From UBA5189 sp035631615 (GTDB lineage: Bacteria > Chloroflexota > Limnocylindria > Limnocylindrales > CSP1-4): DNA of 60,979 nt. Below, piece by piece: positions 33,271-41,622 of this stretch. Below the pieces are notes generated by a model. The model had not been told where the DNA came from, made no database searches, and was given only the letters and a program-made list of their open reading frames with translations. Location of the stretch: the NCBI GenBank assembly GCA_035631615.1, contig DASQIK010000033.1, positions 1 through 60,979 on the forward strand, in the 5' to 3' direction. Numbering within the stretch: the first letter of the stretch is position 1; the number at the start of each line of letters is the position of its first letter. The translations under genes were made by a program, and so were the position numbers.

Positions 33271-34425
33271 CTATGCCGTTGCGCTGATCTCGCGGGCGGC
33301 CTCGATGAGTCGATCGTCCTGGGCGCGGTTTCGGACGGTCAAGCGGATGCAGTGGTCGAGCGGGTGGCCTGCTGGGAACGTGCGCGGGATCAGGCCGCGC
33401 TCGAGGAGCGCCTCGGCGAGCCTGTCGGCGATCTCGGGCGAGTCGAAGCTCACGAGGAGGAAGTTCGTGGCCGAGGGCTGGACCGTCCAGCCCGCATCGG
33501 TGAGCCCGGCCGCGAAGCGTGCCCGCTCGGCGGCGACGTCGGCGACCCGGGAGCGAAGCAGGTCGTCATCCGGAAGGAGCGCTGCCGCAACCTCGACGGA
33601 GACGATCGAGACGGAGCCGGGCGGTCGGTAGGTGGAGATCTCGTCGATGAGCTCCGGGGTCGCGATGGCGAAGCCGACGCGCAGCCCGGCGATCGCGTAC
33701 GCCTTGCTCATCGTCCGCACGACGATCAGCCGCGGGTAGGTGGCGCGCAGGTTGTGGTGGCTGTCGCCCGCGAACTCGATGTAGGCCTCGTCGAGCATCA
33801 CGATCGGCGCGACACGAGCATCGGCGTCGGCATCCGCCAACAGACCGGCGAGCAGGGCCTCGATCGCTCCCGCCGGCTCGAACGTGCCGGTCGGGTTGTT
33901 CGGGTTGCACAGCCAGACGAGGTTCGCGCCGCCGTCGATCGACCGGACGCCCGCGCGAACGGCCTCGACGTCGAGCGCGTAGCCGGCGTCGAGGCCGAGG
34001 CGAGGGACCCGCACCACGCGGGCGCGCCGCTGCTCGGTGAGGATCCCGTACATCGGGTAGGTCGGGATCGGGACGACCGCGGCGCCATCGTGCGGGATGA
34101 AGGTCTTCGCCACGAGGTCGAGGATCTCGTCCGCGCCCGCTCCGACGAGCAGCTCCTCGCGCGCGACGCCGTATCGGGCGGCGGCCGCCGAGATCAGGCG
34201 GCCGTAGTCGGACGGCGGGTACTCCGAGAGCGCGACCTCGAACTCGCCGCCGATGAGCAGCTCGCGGACGGCGCCGGGTGGCGCCGGGGCAGTGTTCTGG
34301 TCGAACCGGACGACCTGTTCGATCGGCAGGCCATATCGCGCTGCGACTTCCTGGTTCGTCGCCTCCCAGGTCCAACCGGCGGGCCTGGTGGGCGACGCGA
34401 ACGTCACCGGGGTGGTCTTGGGCAC
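33271..34425 (-). CDS. hisC: Histidinol-phosphate aminotransferase
   Basis: A 384-aa PLP-dependent fold type I aminotransferase of the HisC group, which makes L-histidinol phosphate. RFDQNTAPAPP is the N-terminal substrate loop; WLCNPNNPTGTF is the typical NPNNPTG motif; VMLDEAYIEF holds the PLP-ring Asp; RTMSKAYAIAGLRVGFA holds the Schiff-base Lys; RLTVRN holds the carboxylate-binding Arg. The GTG start at 34425 lies 19 nt after the stop of the EF-G-like gene, so it is probably the second gene of that operon, an unexpected pairing. No other his genes are in the window, so a related aminotransferase activity cannot be excluded. Confidence 0.85.
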   Translation of the reverse strand: MPKTTPVTFASPTRPAGWTWEATNQEVAARYGLPIEQVVRFDQNTAPAPPGAVRELLIGGEFEVALSEYPPSDYGRLISAAAARYGVAREELLVGAGADEILDLVAKTFIPHDGAAVVPIPTYPMYGILTEQRRARVVRVPRLGLDAGYALDVEAVRAGVRSIDGGANLVWLCNPNNPTGTFEPAGAIEALLAGLLADADADARVAPIVMLDEAYIEFAGDSHHNLRATYPRLIVVRTMSKAYAIAGLRVGFAIATPELIDEISTYRPPGSVSIVSVEVAAALLPDDDLLRSRVADVAAERARFAAGLTDAGWTVQPSATNFLLVSFDSPEIADRLAEALLERGLIPRTFPAGHPLDHCIRLTVRNRAQDDRLIEAAREISATA

Positions 34426-34444
34426 GCGGGGGATGCCGTGCGGC

Positions 34445-36538
34445 TCAGTGGCTGGACGAGCCGTCGGTGTCGTGATCCTTGCGATGCGCCTCGACGACCT
34501 TGTCGGCGAGGTGGGCCGGCATCTCGTCGTAGCGATCGAGCGTCGAGCTGAAGGTGCCGCGCCCGCCGGTGATCGACTTCAGCTCGGTCGCGTAGGTGAA
34601 CAGCTCCGACTGGGGGACGTGGGCGCTGATGACCTGCATCCCGTCCCGGGTGTCCATGCCGAGGACACGGCCGCGGCGTCCGTTGAGGTCGCGGTTGACC
34701 TCGCCCATGAATGCCTCGGGAACGCGGATCTCGACGGTCATGATCGGCTCGAGGAGGACCGGCTTGGCCTGGAGCACGCCGTCCTTCAGCGCCATCGAAG
34801 CCGCGATCTTGAACGACAGCTCGTTCGAGTCGACGGTGTGGAACGAGCCGTCGTAGAGCGTCGCCTTGAAGTCCGACAGGGGATAGCCGGCAAAGACGCC
34901 CTCTGCCGCGGTCTCGCGGATGCCCTTCTCGACGCCCGGGAAGAAGTTGCGCGGCACCGAGCCGCCGACGACCTTCTCCGCGAACTCGACCCCGCCACCC
35001 GGGTTGGGCTCGATCTCGATCCAGACGTCGCCGAACATGCCGTGGCCGCCGGTCTGCTTCTTGTACCGGCCGTGGGCGTTCGCCTTGCCCCGGATCGACT
35101 CGCGGTACGGGACCCGCGGCGTGTGGGTCACGATCGCGGCGCCGAACTTGCGCTTGAGCCGCTCGATGATCACCGCGGCCTGCGCGTCGCCGAGGGTCCG
35201 CAGGATCTGCTCGCCGGCATCGCTGCGCTCGACCCTGGCCGAGGGTTCCTCCTCGAGCATCCGCTGCAGCGCGGGCCCCATCTTGTCGAGGTCGAGCTTG
35301 GTCTGGGGCTCGATGGCCATGATCAGCGTCGGCTCGGGGAACGTGAGCGGCGGGAGCGTGAGCGGCCTGTCCTTCGACGAGAGCGTGTCGCCCGTCGCGG
35401 TCACCGCGAGCTTCGCGACCGCGCCGATCTCGCCCGCGGTGAGCTCGCCGATCGGCTCCTGCTCCTTGCCGTGCAGGAGGAGCAGCTGCCCGATCCGCTC
35501 CTCGACGCCGCCATGTGCCGCGTTCCAGGCGTGGCCCTGCGAGTGCAGCGTCCCTGACAGCACGCGGACGTACGTCAGCCGGCCGACGAACGGATCGGCC
35601 GCGGTCTTGAACACGCGCACGAGCAGCGGGCCGTTCGGGTCGGGGAGGATATCGACGCTCGAGCCGCTCTTGTCGGCGGCCTTCGCCGCGCCCTCGTCCG
35701 CGGGCGAGGGGAGGTAGCGGACGATCGCGTCGAGAAGCGCTTGCAAGCCGATCCCCGTCGCCGAGCTGCCGACCAGCACGGGCGCGAGGATCGATTCCTT
35801 GACGCCCTTGCGAAGGCATGCCTCGAGCTCCGGGTCGGAGATCTCCTCGCCCTCGAGGTACTTGGTCAGGACGTCGTCGTCGGCCTCCGCCGCGGCCTCG
35901 AGCAGCTGGTCGCGGCGGCGGGAGACCTCGTCGGCCAGGCCGTCCGGAATCGCGGTCTCGACCTCCTTGCCGCCCTGGAACGTGTACGCCTTGCGGTGGA
36001 CCAGGTCGACGTAGCCGCTGAAGTCGTGCGCCGCCCCGATTGCCAGCTGGAGCGGCGCGATCTTGTTGCCGAAGGTCGCGCGCAGGGCGTCGAGGGCGCG
36101 CAGCGGGTCGGCGTTCTCCTTGTCGCACTTGTTGATGAAGAAGCACGCCGCGGTGCCCGTCGACCGCGCGAGGGACACGGCCTGCTCGAGGCCTGCCTCG
36201 ACCCCGCCCGTCGCGTCGGTGACCAGGATGGCGCCGTCGGCCGCCTCGAAGCCGGAGATGACCTCCGCGACGAAGTCCAGGTAGCCCGGCGTGTCCACGA
36301 TCGTGACCCGGGTCCCATCGGTCTCGAACGTGGCAACCGCGAGGCTGAGCGACTCACGCCGCTTCTGCTCCTCGGGCTCGAAGTCCAGGTGGGACGTCCC
36401 GTCCTCCACCCTGCCGACCCGGCCCACGGCACCCGACTTGAACAGCAGCTGCTCGCCGAGCGTCGTCTTGCCCGCACCCGCGTGGCCGGCCAGGACGACG
36501 CTCCGAAGGTGGGGGAGATCGACGCTCTTCGCAGTCAT
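34445..36538 (-). CDS. EF-G-like translational GTPase (EF-G2 type)
   Basis: A 697-aa member of the EF-G family. The P-loop is GHAGAGKTTL (EF-G proper has AHIDAGKTT); G3 is DTPGYLDF; G4 is NKCDKE; domains II to V follow, with GGHGMFGDVWIEIEP and the C-terminal VPEAFMGEVNRDLNGRRGRVLGM. Switch I is shortened (DGTSHLDFEPEEQKRRESL) and the usual RGITI motif is degenerate. Such EF-G-like proteins (EF-G2) are paralogues that often do not replace EF-G in elongation and may act in recycling. The true fusA is not in this window. ATG at 36538; leader about 42 nt. hisC follows. Confidence 0.88.
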   Translation of the reverse strand: MTAKSVDLPHLRSVVLAGHAGAGKTTLGEQLLFKSGAVGRVGRVEDGTSHLDFEPEEQKRRESLSLAVATFETDGTRVTIVDTPGYLDFVAEVISGFEAADGAILVTDATGGVEAGLEQAVSLARSTGTAACFFINKCDKENADPLRALDALRATFGNKIAPLQLAIGAAHDFSGYVDLVHRKAYTFQGGKEVETAIPDGLADEVSRRRDQLLEAAAEADDDVLTKYLEGEEISDPELEACLRKGVKESILAPVLVGSSATGIGLQALLDAIVRYLPSPADEGAAKAADKSGSSVDILPDPNGPLLVRVFKTAADPFVGRLTYVRVLSGTLHSQGHAWNAAHGGVEERIGQLLLLHGKEQEPIGELTAGEIGAVAKLAVTATGDTLSSKDRPLTLPPLTFPEPTLIMAIEPQTKLDLDKMGPALQRMLEEEPSARVERSDAGEQILRTLGDAQAAVIIERLKRKFGAAIVTHTPRVPYRESIRGKANAHGRYKKQTGGHGMFGDVWIEIEPNPGGGVEFAEKVVGGSVPRNFFPGVEKGIRETAAEGVFAGYPLSDFKATLYDGSFHTVDSNELSFKIAASMALKDGVLQAKPVLLEPIMTVEIRVPEAFMGEVNRDLNGRRGRVLGMDTRDGMQVISAHVPQSELFTYATELKSITGGRGTFSSTLDRYDEMPAHLADKVVEAHRKDHDTDGSSSH

Positions 36539-36587
36539 GGGCCGTTCGATCCTCGTTCAGAAGGGCGGGTCGAAAGGGGGTTCGGCC

Positions 36588-36605
36588 ATTCTAGTCCGGT
36601 ATACT
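36588..36605. promoter_or_regulatory. Back-to-back -10 elements of the EF-G-like gene and yebC
   Basis: On the minus strand TAGAAT (36593-36588) points to the EF-G-like gene; on the plus strand TATACT (36600-36605) points to yebC. Only 6 bp separate them, so a polymerase bound at one must cover the other. The yebC element lies 8 nt before its ATG, consistent with a leaderless transcript. Confidence 0.5.
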
Positions 36606-36613
36606 CCCGCCCG

Positions 36614-37366
36614 ATGTCCGGACACTCGAAATGGTCGACGATCAAGCGCGCGAAGGGCGTCACCGACGCCAAGCGCAGCGCCGTCTTCACCAAGGTCGCA
36701 CGCGAGATCAGCGTCGCCGCGCGCCAGGGGGGCGGTGACCCCGACGCGAACTACCGGCTCCGCCTCGCGATCGAGAAGGCGCGCTCGGTGAACATGCCCG
36801 CGGACAACATCAAGCGAACCATCGACAAGGCGACCGGCGGGGGTGAGGCCGAGCAGTACGAGGAGATCGTGTACGAGGGCTATGGCCCGGGCGGCGTCGC
36901 GATCCTCGTCGAGGCGGCGACCGACAACCGGAACCGCACGGCGGCCGATGTCCGAGCACTGTTCACGAAGGCCGGCGGAGCGCTCGCTGGATCCGGCGCG
37001 GTTGCCTGGCAGTTCGAGCCGCGCGGGCTGATCACCATCCCGGCCAACGGCCACGACCCGGACGACGTCGCGCTGACGGCGATCGATGCGGGTGCCGACG
37101 ACGTCGACACCTCAGGCGGCGAGGTCGTCGAGGTCTACACCACGCCCGGCGCGCTCGAGGCGGTTCGCAGGGCGCTCGACAAGGCCGGCGTCGCGGTCGA
37201 CTCCGCCGAGAGCGCGATGATCGCGAAGAACACGGTCGAGGTCGACGAGCACCGCGCACGCCAGAACCTGCGACTGGTCGAGTCGCTCGAAGACCTCGAC
37301 GACGTCCAGCGTGTCACGGCCAACTTCGACATTCCCGAGGAGCTGTTCGCCGAGGTCGCAGGTTGA
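36614..37366 (+). CDS. yebC: YebC/PmpR family regulator or translation factor
   Basis: A 250-aa YebC-family protein of normal length. It starts MSGHSKWSTIKRAKG, the family signature, then has AANYRLRLAIEKAR-like helices, IVYEGYGPGGVAILVE, and three-domain layout to the C-terminus. Family members were described as DNA-binding regulators and more recently as factors that help ribosomes on difficult sequences. It lies directly before ruvC-ruvA, the common arrangement, with 34 nt to ruvC. No Shine-Dalgarno sequence is present before the ATG. Confidence 0.95.
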   Translation: MSGHSKWSTIKRAKGVTDAKRSAVFTKVAREISVAARQGGGDPDANYRLRLAIEKARSVNMPADNIKRTIDKATGGGEAEQYEEIVYEGYGPGGVAILVEAATDNRNRTAADVRALFTKAGGALAGSGAVAWQFEPRGLITIPANGHDPDDVALTAIDAGADDVDTSGGEVVEVYTTPGALEAVRRALDKAGVAVDSAESAMIAKNTVEVDEHRARQNLRLVESLEDLDDVQRVTANFDIPEELFAEVAG

Positions 37367-37400
37367 CATCGCGGCCTCGCGTGCCGGCGCGGGGCGCGCA

Positions 37401-38024
37401 ATGATCGTTCTCGGCATCGATCCCGGAACGGCAGCCCTCGGCTACGGCGTCGTCGAGGCGAAGAGCGGCCGCGTCCGGATGGTCGACGCGGGGACGCTGG
37501 TCACCAGGCCCGACGCCTCGCTCCCGAAGCGGCTCCTCGCGATCCACGGCCTCCTCGACGAGCTGATCGCGCTGCATCGGCCGGACCTGCTCGCCGTCGA
37601 GCGGCTGTTCTTCTCCCGCAACGCGCAGACCGCGTTCGCGGTCGGGCAGGCGCGGGGCGTCGTGCTGCTCGCCGCGGCGCAGGCCGAGGTGCCGGTGCGT
37701 GAGGCCACGCCGAACGAGGTCAAGGTCGCGGTCACCGGCTACGGGGCGGCGGACAAGGAGCAGGTCGGGCGGATGGTCGCGGTCTGCCTCGGGCTCAGGG
37801 AGCCGCCACACCCGGACGACACAGCCGATGCGCTGGCGATCGCCATCTGGGCCGCCAACGCCGAGCGCCCTGGCACCGAGGAGGGCCGCTCGTCCGTCCT
37901 CGATCGGGCGTCCGTCAATCCGATGACCTCGAACACGGGCGCCGGCAACAGCTACGAACGCGCCGTGCGCGAGGCGCTCGCGCGCGACAAGGCCGCCCAG
38001 GGCACCGGCCGGCGCAAGTGCTGA
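37401..38024 (+). CDS. ruvC: Holliday junction resolvase RuvC
   Basis: A 207-aa RuvC endonuclease that cuts Holliday junctions. Acidic catalytic residues are visible: D7 in VLGIDPG, Glu in LAVERLFF, and the Asp pair in HPDDTADALAIA. Conserved NAQTAFAVGQARG and VKVAVTGYGAADKEQV are also present. The last 35 residues are an extra hydrophilic tail. ATG at 37401 is preceded by GGGG-rich sequence; upstream codons in frame overlap yebC and are rejected. ruvA starts 16 nt after the stop. Confidence 0.95.
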   Translation: MIVLGIDPGTAALGYGVVEAKSGRVRMVDAGTLVTRPDASLPKRLLAIHGLLDELIALHRPDLLAVERLFFSRNAQTAFAVGQARGVVLLAAAQAEVPVREATPNEVKVAVTGYGAADKEQVGRMVAVCLGLREPPHPDDTADALAIAIWAANAERPGTEEGRSSVLDRASVNPMTSNTGAGNSYERAVREALARDKAAQGTGRRKC

Positions 38025-38040
38025 GCGCCCGCGTGCGCGC

Positions 38041-38634
38041 GTGATCGCCTCGCTCGACGGAACCGTGGCGGCGGTCGCCTTCGACTCGCTCATCGTCGAG
38101 GTCGGTGGCGTGGGATACCGCGTCTACGCCTCGCCGTCGGCGCTCGCATCGGCCGCGCCGGGCAGCCGGCTCAAGCTGTTCACCCACCACGTCGTGCGCG
38201 AGGACCTGCTGGCGCTGTACGGCTTCCGAACGGCCGAGGAGCTCGGATTCTTCGGGCTGCTGCTGACGGTGACCGGCGTCGGACCGAAGGTGGCGATGGC
38301 GATCGTCGGTTCGCGCCCGACCGCCGAGCTCCAGCTCGCAATCATGCAGCAGGACCAGGCGGTGCTCGTCTCGATCCCGGGCATCGGCAAGCGGCTCGCG
38401 GAGCGGGTGATCTTCGAGCTCAAGGAGAAGGTCGCGGCGGCAGGCGTCGCCGCCGGCGTGAGCGTCCTCGGCGGACCCGTCGCCGAGGGCGACGTGGTGG
38501 GCGCGCTGCAGGCGCTCGGCTACTCGCTCCCGGAGGCACGCGAGGCGGCGAGGGTCGGGCTGAGCCTGGCCGGCGTCGGCGCGTCGCTCGAGGAACGCGT
38601 CAAGGCTGCGTTGCGGGTGCTCGCCCGGGACTGA
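38041..38634 (+). CDS. ruvA: Holliday junction DNA helicase RuvA
   Basis: A 197-aa RuvA, the tetrameric junction-binding partner of RuvB. Domain I begins MIASLDGTVAA and has VEVGGVGYRVY; domain II carries two helix-hairpin-helix motifs, VTGVGPKVAMAIV and IPGIGKRLAERVIFELK; domain III (ALQALGYSLPEAREAA) binds RuvB. GTG start at 38041. ruvB is not directly downstream: a small gene on the opposite strand and a regulated promoter region separate them. Confidence 0.95.
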   Translation: MIASLDGTVAAVAFDSLIVEVGGVGYRVYASPSALASAAPGSRLKLFTHHVVREDLLALYGFRTAEELGFFGLLLTVTGVGPKVAMAIVGSRPTAELQLAIMQQDQAVLVSIPGIGKRLAERVIFELKEKVAAAGVAAGVSVLGGPVAEGDVVGALQALGYSLPEAREAARVGLSLAGVGASLEERVKAALRVLARD

Positions 38635-38753
38635 ATCCGGATGGCGCGGCGTCCACAATCGGGCGGTACCACGGGCCCGTCGACGCCGTCGACCGTTCGG
38701 CCCGACCCGAGCTCGATCGCGTCGCGGATCGCGCCCGGATCGCCGTCGCCCCG

Positions 38754-39032
38754 TCAGGGTCGGAACAGGTAGAGGACCAGGGCGACGAGGTAGATCGGCA
38801 GGAGGGCGAGGGCCAGCCGCCGCGACGCCTCGAGCTCCGGGTCGTTCGTGCCGTGGAACATCCAGGTCATCGGCGGCATCACGCGGTGCTTGGCGTAGTA
38901 GGCGTGCATGAACCGTCGACCGAGGACGAACAGCACCACGCTCAGGACCGTGACGACCGCCAGCGCGGCGAAGGCGAGTGGTTGCACGCGGGGTCTCCGA
39001 TCGTCGATTCGAGGGCCGTCATCGTGGTCCAT
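38754..39032 (-). CDS. Small two-helix membrane protein between ruvA and ruvB
   Basis: A 92-aa protein with a charged N-terminus (MDHDDGPRIDDRRPR), a first membrane helix (LAFAALAVVTVLSVVLFVLG), a middle segment with HAYYAKHRVMPPMTWMFHG, and a second helix at the C-terminus (LALALLPIYLVALVLYLF). I recognise no family. ATG at 39032 is chosen; codons further upstream run into the ruvB gene. It is transcribed away from ruvB, and the LexA-like palindrome at 39039-39054 lies only 7 bp before its start codon, so it may be part of the damage response. Confidence 0.7.
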   Translation of the reverse strand: MDHDDGPRIDDRRPRVQPLAFAALAVVTVLSVVLFVLGRRFMHAYYAKHRVMPPMTWMFHGTNDPELEASRRLALALLPIYLVALVLYLFRP

Positions 39033-39038
39033 TCGCAA

Positions 39039-39054
39039 TCGAACATCTGTACGA
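39039..39054. promoter_or_regulatory. LexA-type SOS box upstream of ruvB
   Basis: TCGAACATCTGTACGA matches the Gram-positive/actinobacterial SOS palindrome TCGAAC-N4-GTTCGA at 11 of 12 defined positions. It lies 17 bp before the ruvB -10 element, where the -35 box would be, a position suited to repression. It is also 7 bp upstream of the divergent membrane protein gene. No similar site was found before recA. Confidence 0.6.
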
Positions 39055-39071
39055 ATAGCGCACGAACCTGC

Positions 39072-39077
39072 TATCCT
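39072..39077 (+). promoter_or_regulatory. Putative leaderless -10 (TATCCT) of ruvB
   Basis: TATCCT lies 8 nt before the ruvB ATG at 39086, with no Shine-Dalgarno sequence between; same layout as yebC. Confidence 0.5.
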
Positions 39078-39085
39078 CGCAGCCA

Positions 39086-40171
39086 ATGGTGGACGACGAC
39101 CGGTCCCACATCCTCGCGGCCGATCTGCACGAAGCGGACGTCGTCGTCGAGAGCTCGCTGCGCCCGCGGAGCCTCGATGAATACATCGGGCAACGCGAGG
39201 TCAAGGCCAACCTCTCGATCCTGCTGACGGCCGCCCGGGCGAGGGGAGAGGCAGCGGATCACGTCCTCCTCTACGGCCCGCCCGGCCTGGGCAAGACGAC
39301 GCTGGCAACGATCATCGCCCGAGAGCTCGGGGTGAACGTCCGCTACACGTCCGGGCCGGCGGTGGAGCGACCGGGCGACCTCGCCGCCGTGCTCACGAGC
39401 CTCGAGGAGCGCGACGTCCTGTTCATCGACGAGATCCACCGGCTCAATCGCGCCGTCGAGGAGATCCTCTACCCGGCGATGGAGGACTACGCGCTGGACG
39501 TCATGATCGGGAAGGGCCCGAGCGCGCGGTCGCTGCGCCTCAGCCTGAAGCCGTTCACGGTGATCGGCGCCACGACGCGGGCGGGCCGCATCTCGTCGCC
39601 GCTGCGGGACCGGTTCGGAGCAACCTACCGGCTCGACTTCTATGAGGAGGCCGAGCTCACCGAGATCGTCCAGCGGTCGGCGCGGATCCTCGGCGTCGAG
39701 ATCGACGGCGCGGCGGCGATCGCCATCGCGAGGCGCGGGCGCGGCACGCCAAGGATCGTGAACCGGCTCCTCAAGCGGGTCCGTGACCATGCCGAGGTTC
39801 ACGGCGACGGCCGCGTCGACGAGCCGGCAGCCATCGAGGCGATGCGCCTCCTCGAGATCGACGACGCGGGCCTGGACTCGACCGATCGCAAGCTCCTGGC
39901 CGCGATCATCCAGAAGTTTGCCTCGGGCCCGGTCGGCGTGCAGGCGCTCGCCGCCGTGCTGTCCGAGGAGATCGAGACGATCGAGGACGTGTACGAGCCC
40001 TATCTGCTGCGGCTCGGGTTCCTGGATCGCACGCCGCAGGGCCGGATCGCCACGGAGGCGGCACGCAACCACCTTGCCGCCCTCGGCTACGAGATCCCGC
40101 CGCCGCGGCGAGCGGAGCCCGAGGTCCTGCCGCTCTGGGACGAGCCGAGCTCGAGCGTCGGGGGCGCGTGA
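39086..40171 (+). CDS. ruvB: Holliday junction DNA helicase RuvB
   Basis: A 361-aa AAA+ motor that drives branch migration with RuvA. The family start RPRSLDEYIGQREVK is present; Walker A is GPPGLGKT (about 64-71), Walker B LFIDEIHRL, sensor 1 IGATTRAG, Arg finger region SPLRDRFGA; a winged-helix C-terminal domain follows (GVQALAAVLSEE). Probable SOS control through the LexA-type box. Its stop overlaps the GTG start of tgt (GTGA), so the two are translationally coupled. Confidence 0.96.
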   Translation: MVDDDRSHILAADLHEADVVVESSLRPRSLDEYIGQREVKANLSILLTAARARGEAADHVLLYGPPGLGKTTLATIIARELGVNVRYTSGPAVERPGDLAAVLTSLEERDVLFIDEIHRLNRAVEEILYPAMEDYALDVMIGKGPSARSLRLSLKPFTVIGATTRAGRISSPLRDRFGATYRLDFYEEAELTEIVQRSARILGVEIDGAAAIAIARRGRGTPRIVNRLLKRVRDHAEVHGDGRVDEPAAIEAMRLLEIDDAGLDSTDRKLLAAIIQKFASGPVGVQALAAVLSEEIETIEDVYEPYLLRLGFLDRTPQGRIATEAARNHLAALGYEIPPPRRAEPEVLPLWDEPSSSVGGA

Positions 40172-41376
40172 CCGCCGTCGCCGTTGCAGGCCCGGCGTCG
40201 TTCGAGGTCGTCGCAGCACCGCCCGCCGATAGTCGAACGCGGGCGCGGCTCGGCCGGCTGACATTGCCGAACGGCGTCGTCGAGACGCCGCAGTTCATGC
40301 CGGTCGGGACGAATGCGACCGTCAAGGCGCTCGACCCCGACGACCTGCGGACGGTCGGCGCCTCGATCGTCCTTGCCAACACCTATCACCTGTACCTGCG
40401 CCCGGGGCACCAGCGGATCGAGCGGTTGGGCGGGCTGCACCGGTTCATGGCCTGGGAGCGGCCGATCCTCACCGATTCGGGCGGCTTCCAGGTCGTCTCG
40501 CTCGCGGATTCCCGGGTCATCGATGACGACGGTGCGACGTTTCGCAGCCATATCGACGGCTCGCTGCACCAGCTGACGCCCGAGACGGCGATCGCCATCC
40601 AGGAGGCGCTGGGGGCCGACATCGCGGTCGCGCTCGACCACCCGGTCTATCCATCATCCGAGCGGGCGGTCGTCGAGGACGCGACCGAGCGGACGCATCG
40701 CTGGGCCGAGCGGTCGCTGGCCTCACACCAGCGTGGCGGCCACGCCGGCGACCAGGCGCTGTTCGGGGTGATCCAGGGTGGTCTCGACCCGGAGCTGCGC
40801 GAGCGCTCGACCCGGTTCATCGCCAGCCTGCCATTCGACGGCATCAACATCGGGGGCCTTGCCGGGGACGAGACGCCGGCGCAGCGACGCGCGACCCTCG
40901 ACGTCGTCGTGCCGCTGCTCGCCGACGATCCGCGGCCGCGCTACCTCATGGGCCTCGGCTCGCCGGCGGACCTGCTCGATGCCGTCGACCAGGGCATCGA
41001 CCTGTTCGACTCGGTCCTGCCGTCGCGCGTCGCGCGGACGGGCCAGGTCTGGGTGCCGGGCGGCCGCCTCAACCTGCGCAACGCAGTCCACCTGGACGAC
41101 CCCGAGCCGATCGAGGAGGGCTGTCCGTGCGTCGCCTGCCGGCAGTTCTCGCGCGCCTACATCGCGCATCTCTTCCGCGCGAAGGAGCTCCTCGCGTACC
41201 GCCTTGCGACGTGCCACAACCTCACGTTCACCCTGGACTTCATGGCCAGGATTCGCGCGGCGATCGGGGCCGGTCGGTTGCCGGATTCGATGGCGGAGCT
41301 GCGGCTCCGAGCGGGCCGGACCTCGCGTGCCGAGGATGCGACAATGGCCGATGAACCGGCAGGTGATCCGCAATGA
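40168..41376 (+). CDS. tgt: tRNA-guanine transglycosylase
   Basis: A 402-aa bacterial Tgt, which exchanges guanine 34 for the queuine precursor in GUN-anticodon tRNAs. TDSGGFQVVSL carries the catalytic Asp region, DHPVYPS is the second loop, GGLAGDE and MGLGSPADLLDAV are conserved, DSVLPSRVARTG carries the nucleophilic Asp (usually DCVxPTR), and CPCVACRQFSRAYIAHLF is the zinc site (three Cys, one His). About 35 hydrophilic residues are added at the C-terminus. The GTG start overlaps ruvB. The usual partner queA is not in this window. Confidence 0.94.
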   Translation: MTAVAVAGPASFEVVAAPPADSRTRARLGRLTLPNGVVETPQFMPVGTNATVKALDPDDLRTVGASIVLANTYHLYLRPGHQRIERLGGLHRFMAWERPILTDSGGFQVVSLADSRVIDDDGATFRSHIDGSLHQLTPETAIAIQEALGADIAVALDHPVYPSSERAVVEDATERTHRWAERSLASHQRGGHAGDQALFGVIQGGLDPELRERSTRFIASLPFDGINIGGLAGDETPAQRRATLDVVVPLLADDPRPRYLMGLGSPADLLDAVDQGIDLFDSVLPSRVARTGQVWVPGGRLNLRNAVHLDDPEPIEEGCPCVACRQFSRAYIAHLFRAKELLAYRLATCHNLTFTLDFMARIRAAIGAGRLPDSMAELRLRAGRTSRAEDATMADEPAGDPQ

Positions 41377-41418
41377 AGCGGCGCCGGGTACCGTCCACGC
41401 ACCGCGGAGGAAGCCTCG

Positions 41419-41583
41419 ATGGCATCTCGAGATCGACCCGGCCGCGAAGCCAAGAAGAAGCCCAAGGACCGGTCGGCGGCGCCCAAGGTGCAGCCGATGG
41501 CGGAGCCGCCGATGAACGTCGAGCTGATCCGCAAGCAGCGCAAGCCGCGCTGGGACGAAGGCGAGAATCGGGACGAGGCCTGA
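41419..41583 (+). CDS. Small basic protein between tgt and recA (54 aa)
   Basis: A 54-codon frame starts with ATG at 41419, 8 nt after a perfect GGAGG, and ends with TGA at 41581-41583. It begins with a very basic stretch (MASRDRPGREAKKKPKDR), has a Pro/Ala linker, and ends in NVELIRKQRKPRWDEGE plus a short acidic tail. The last part looks structured and conserved-like (an amphipathic helix with Trp). The composition is far from that of a random shadow frame, which here would be Arg/Ala/Gly-rich. Function unknown; nucleic acid or ribosome binding is a guess. It may be cotranscribed with tgt. Confidence 0.65.
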   Translation: MASRDRPGREAKKKPKDRSAAPKVQPMAEPPMNVELIRKQRKPRWDEGENRDEA

Positions 41584-41622
41584 TCGGTCACGCCCCCGCA
41601 TGGACAGGAGCGTGACGCGAAG

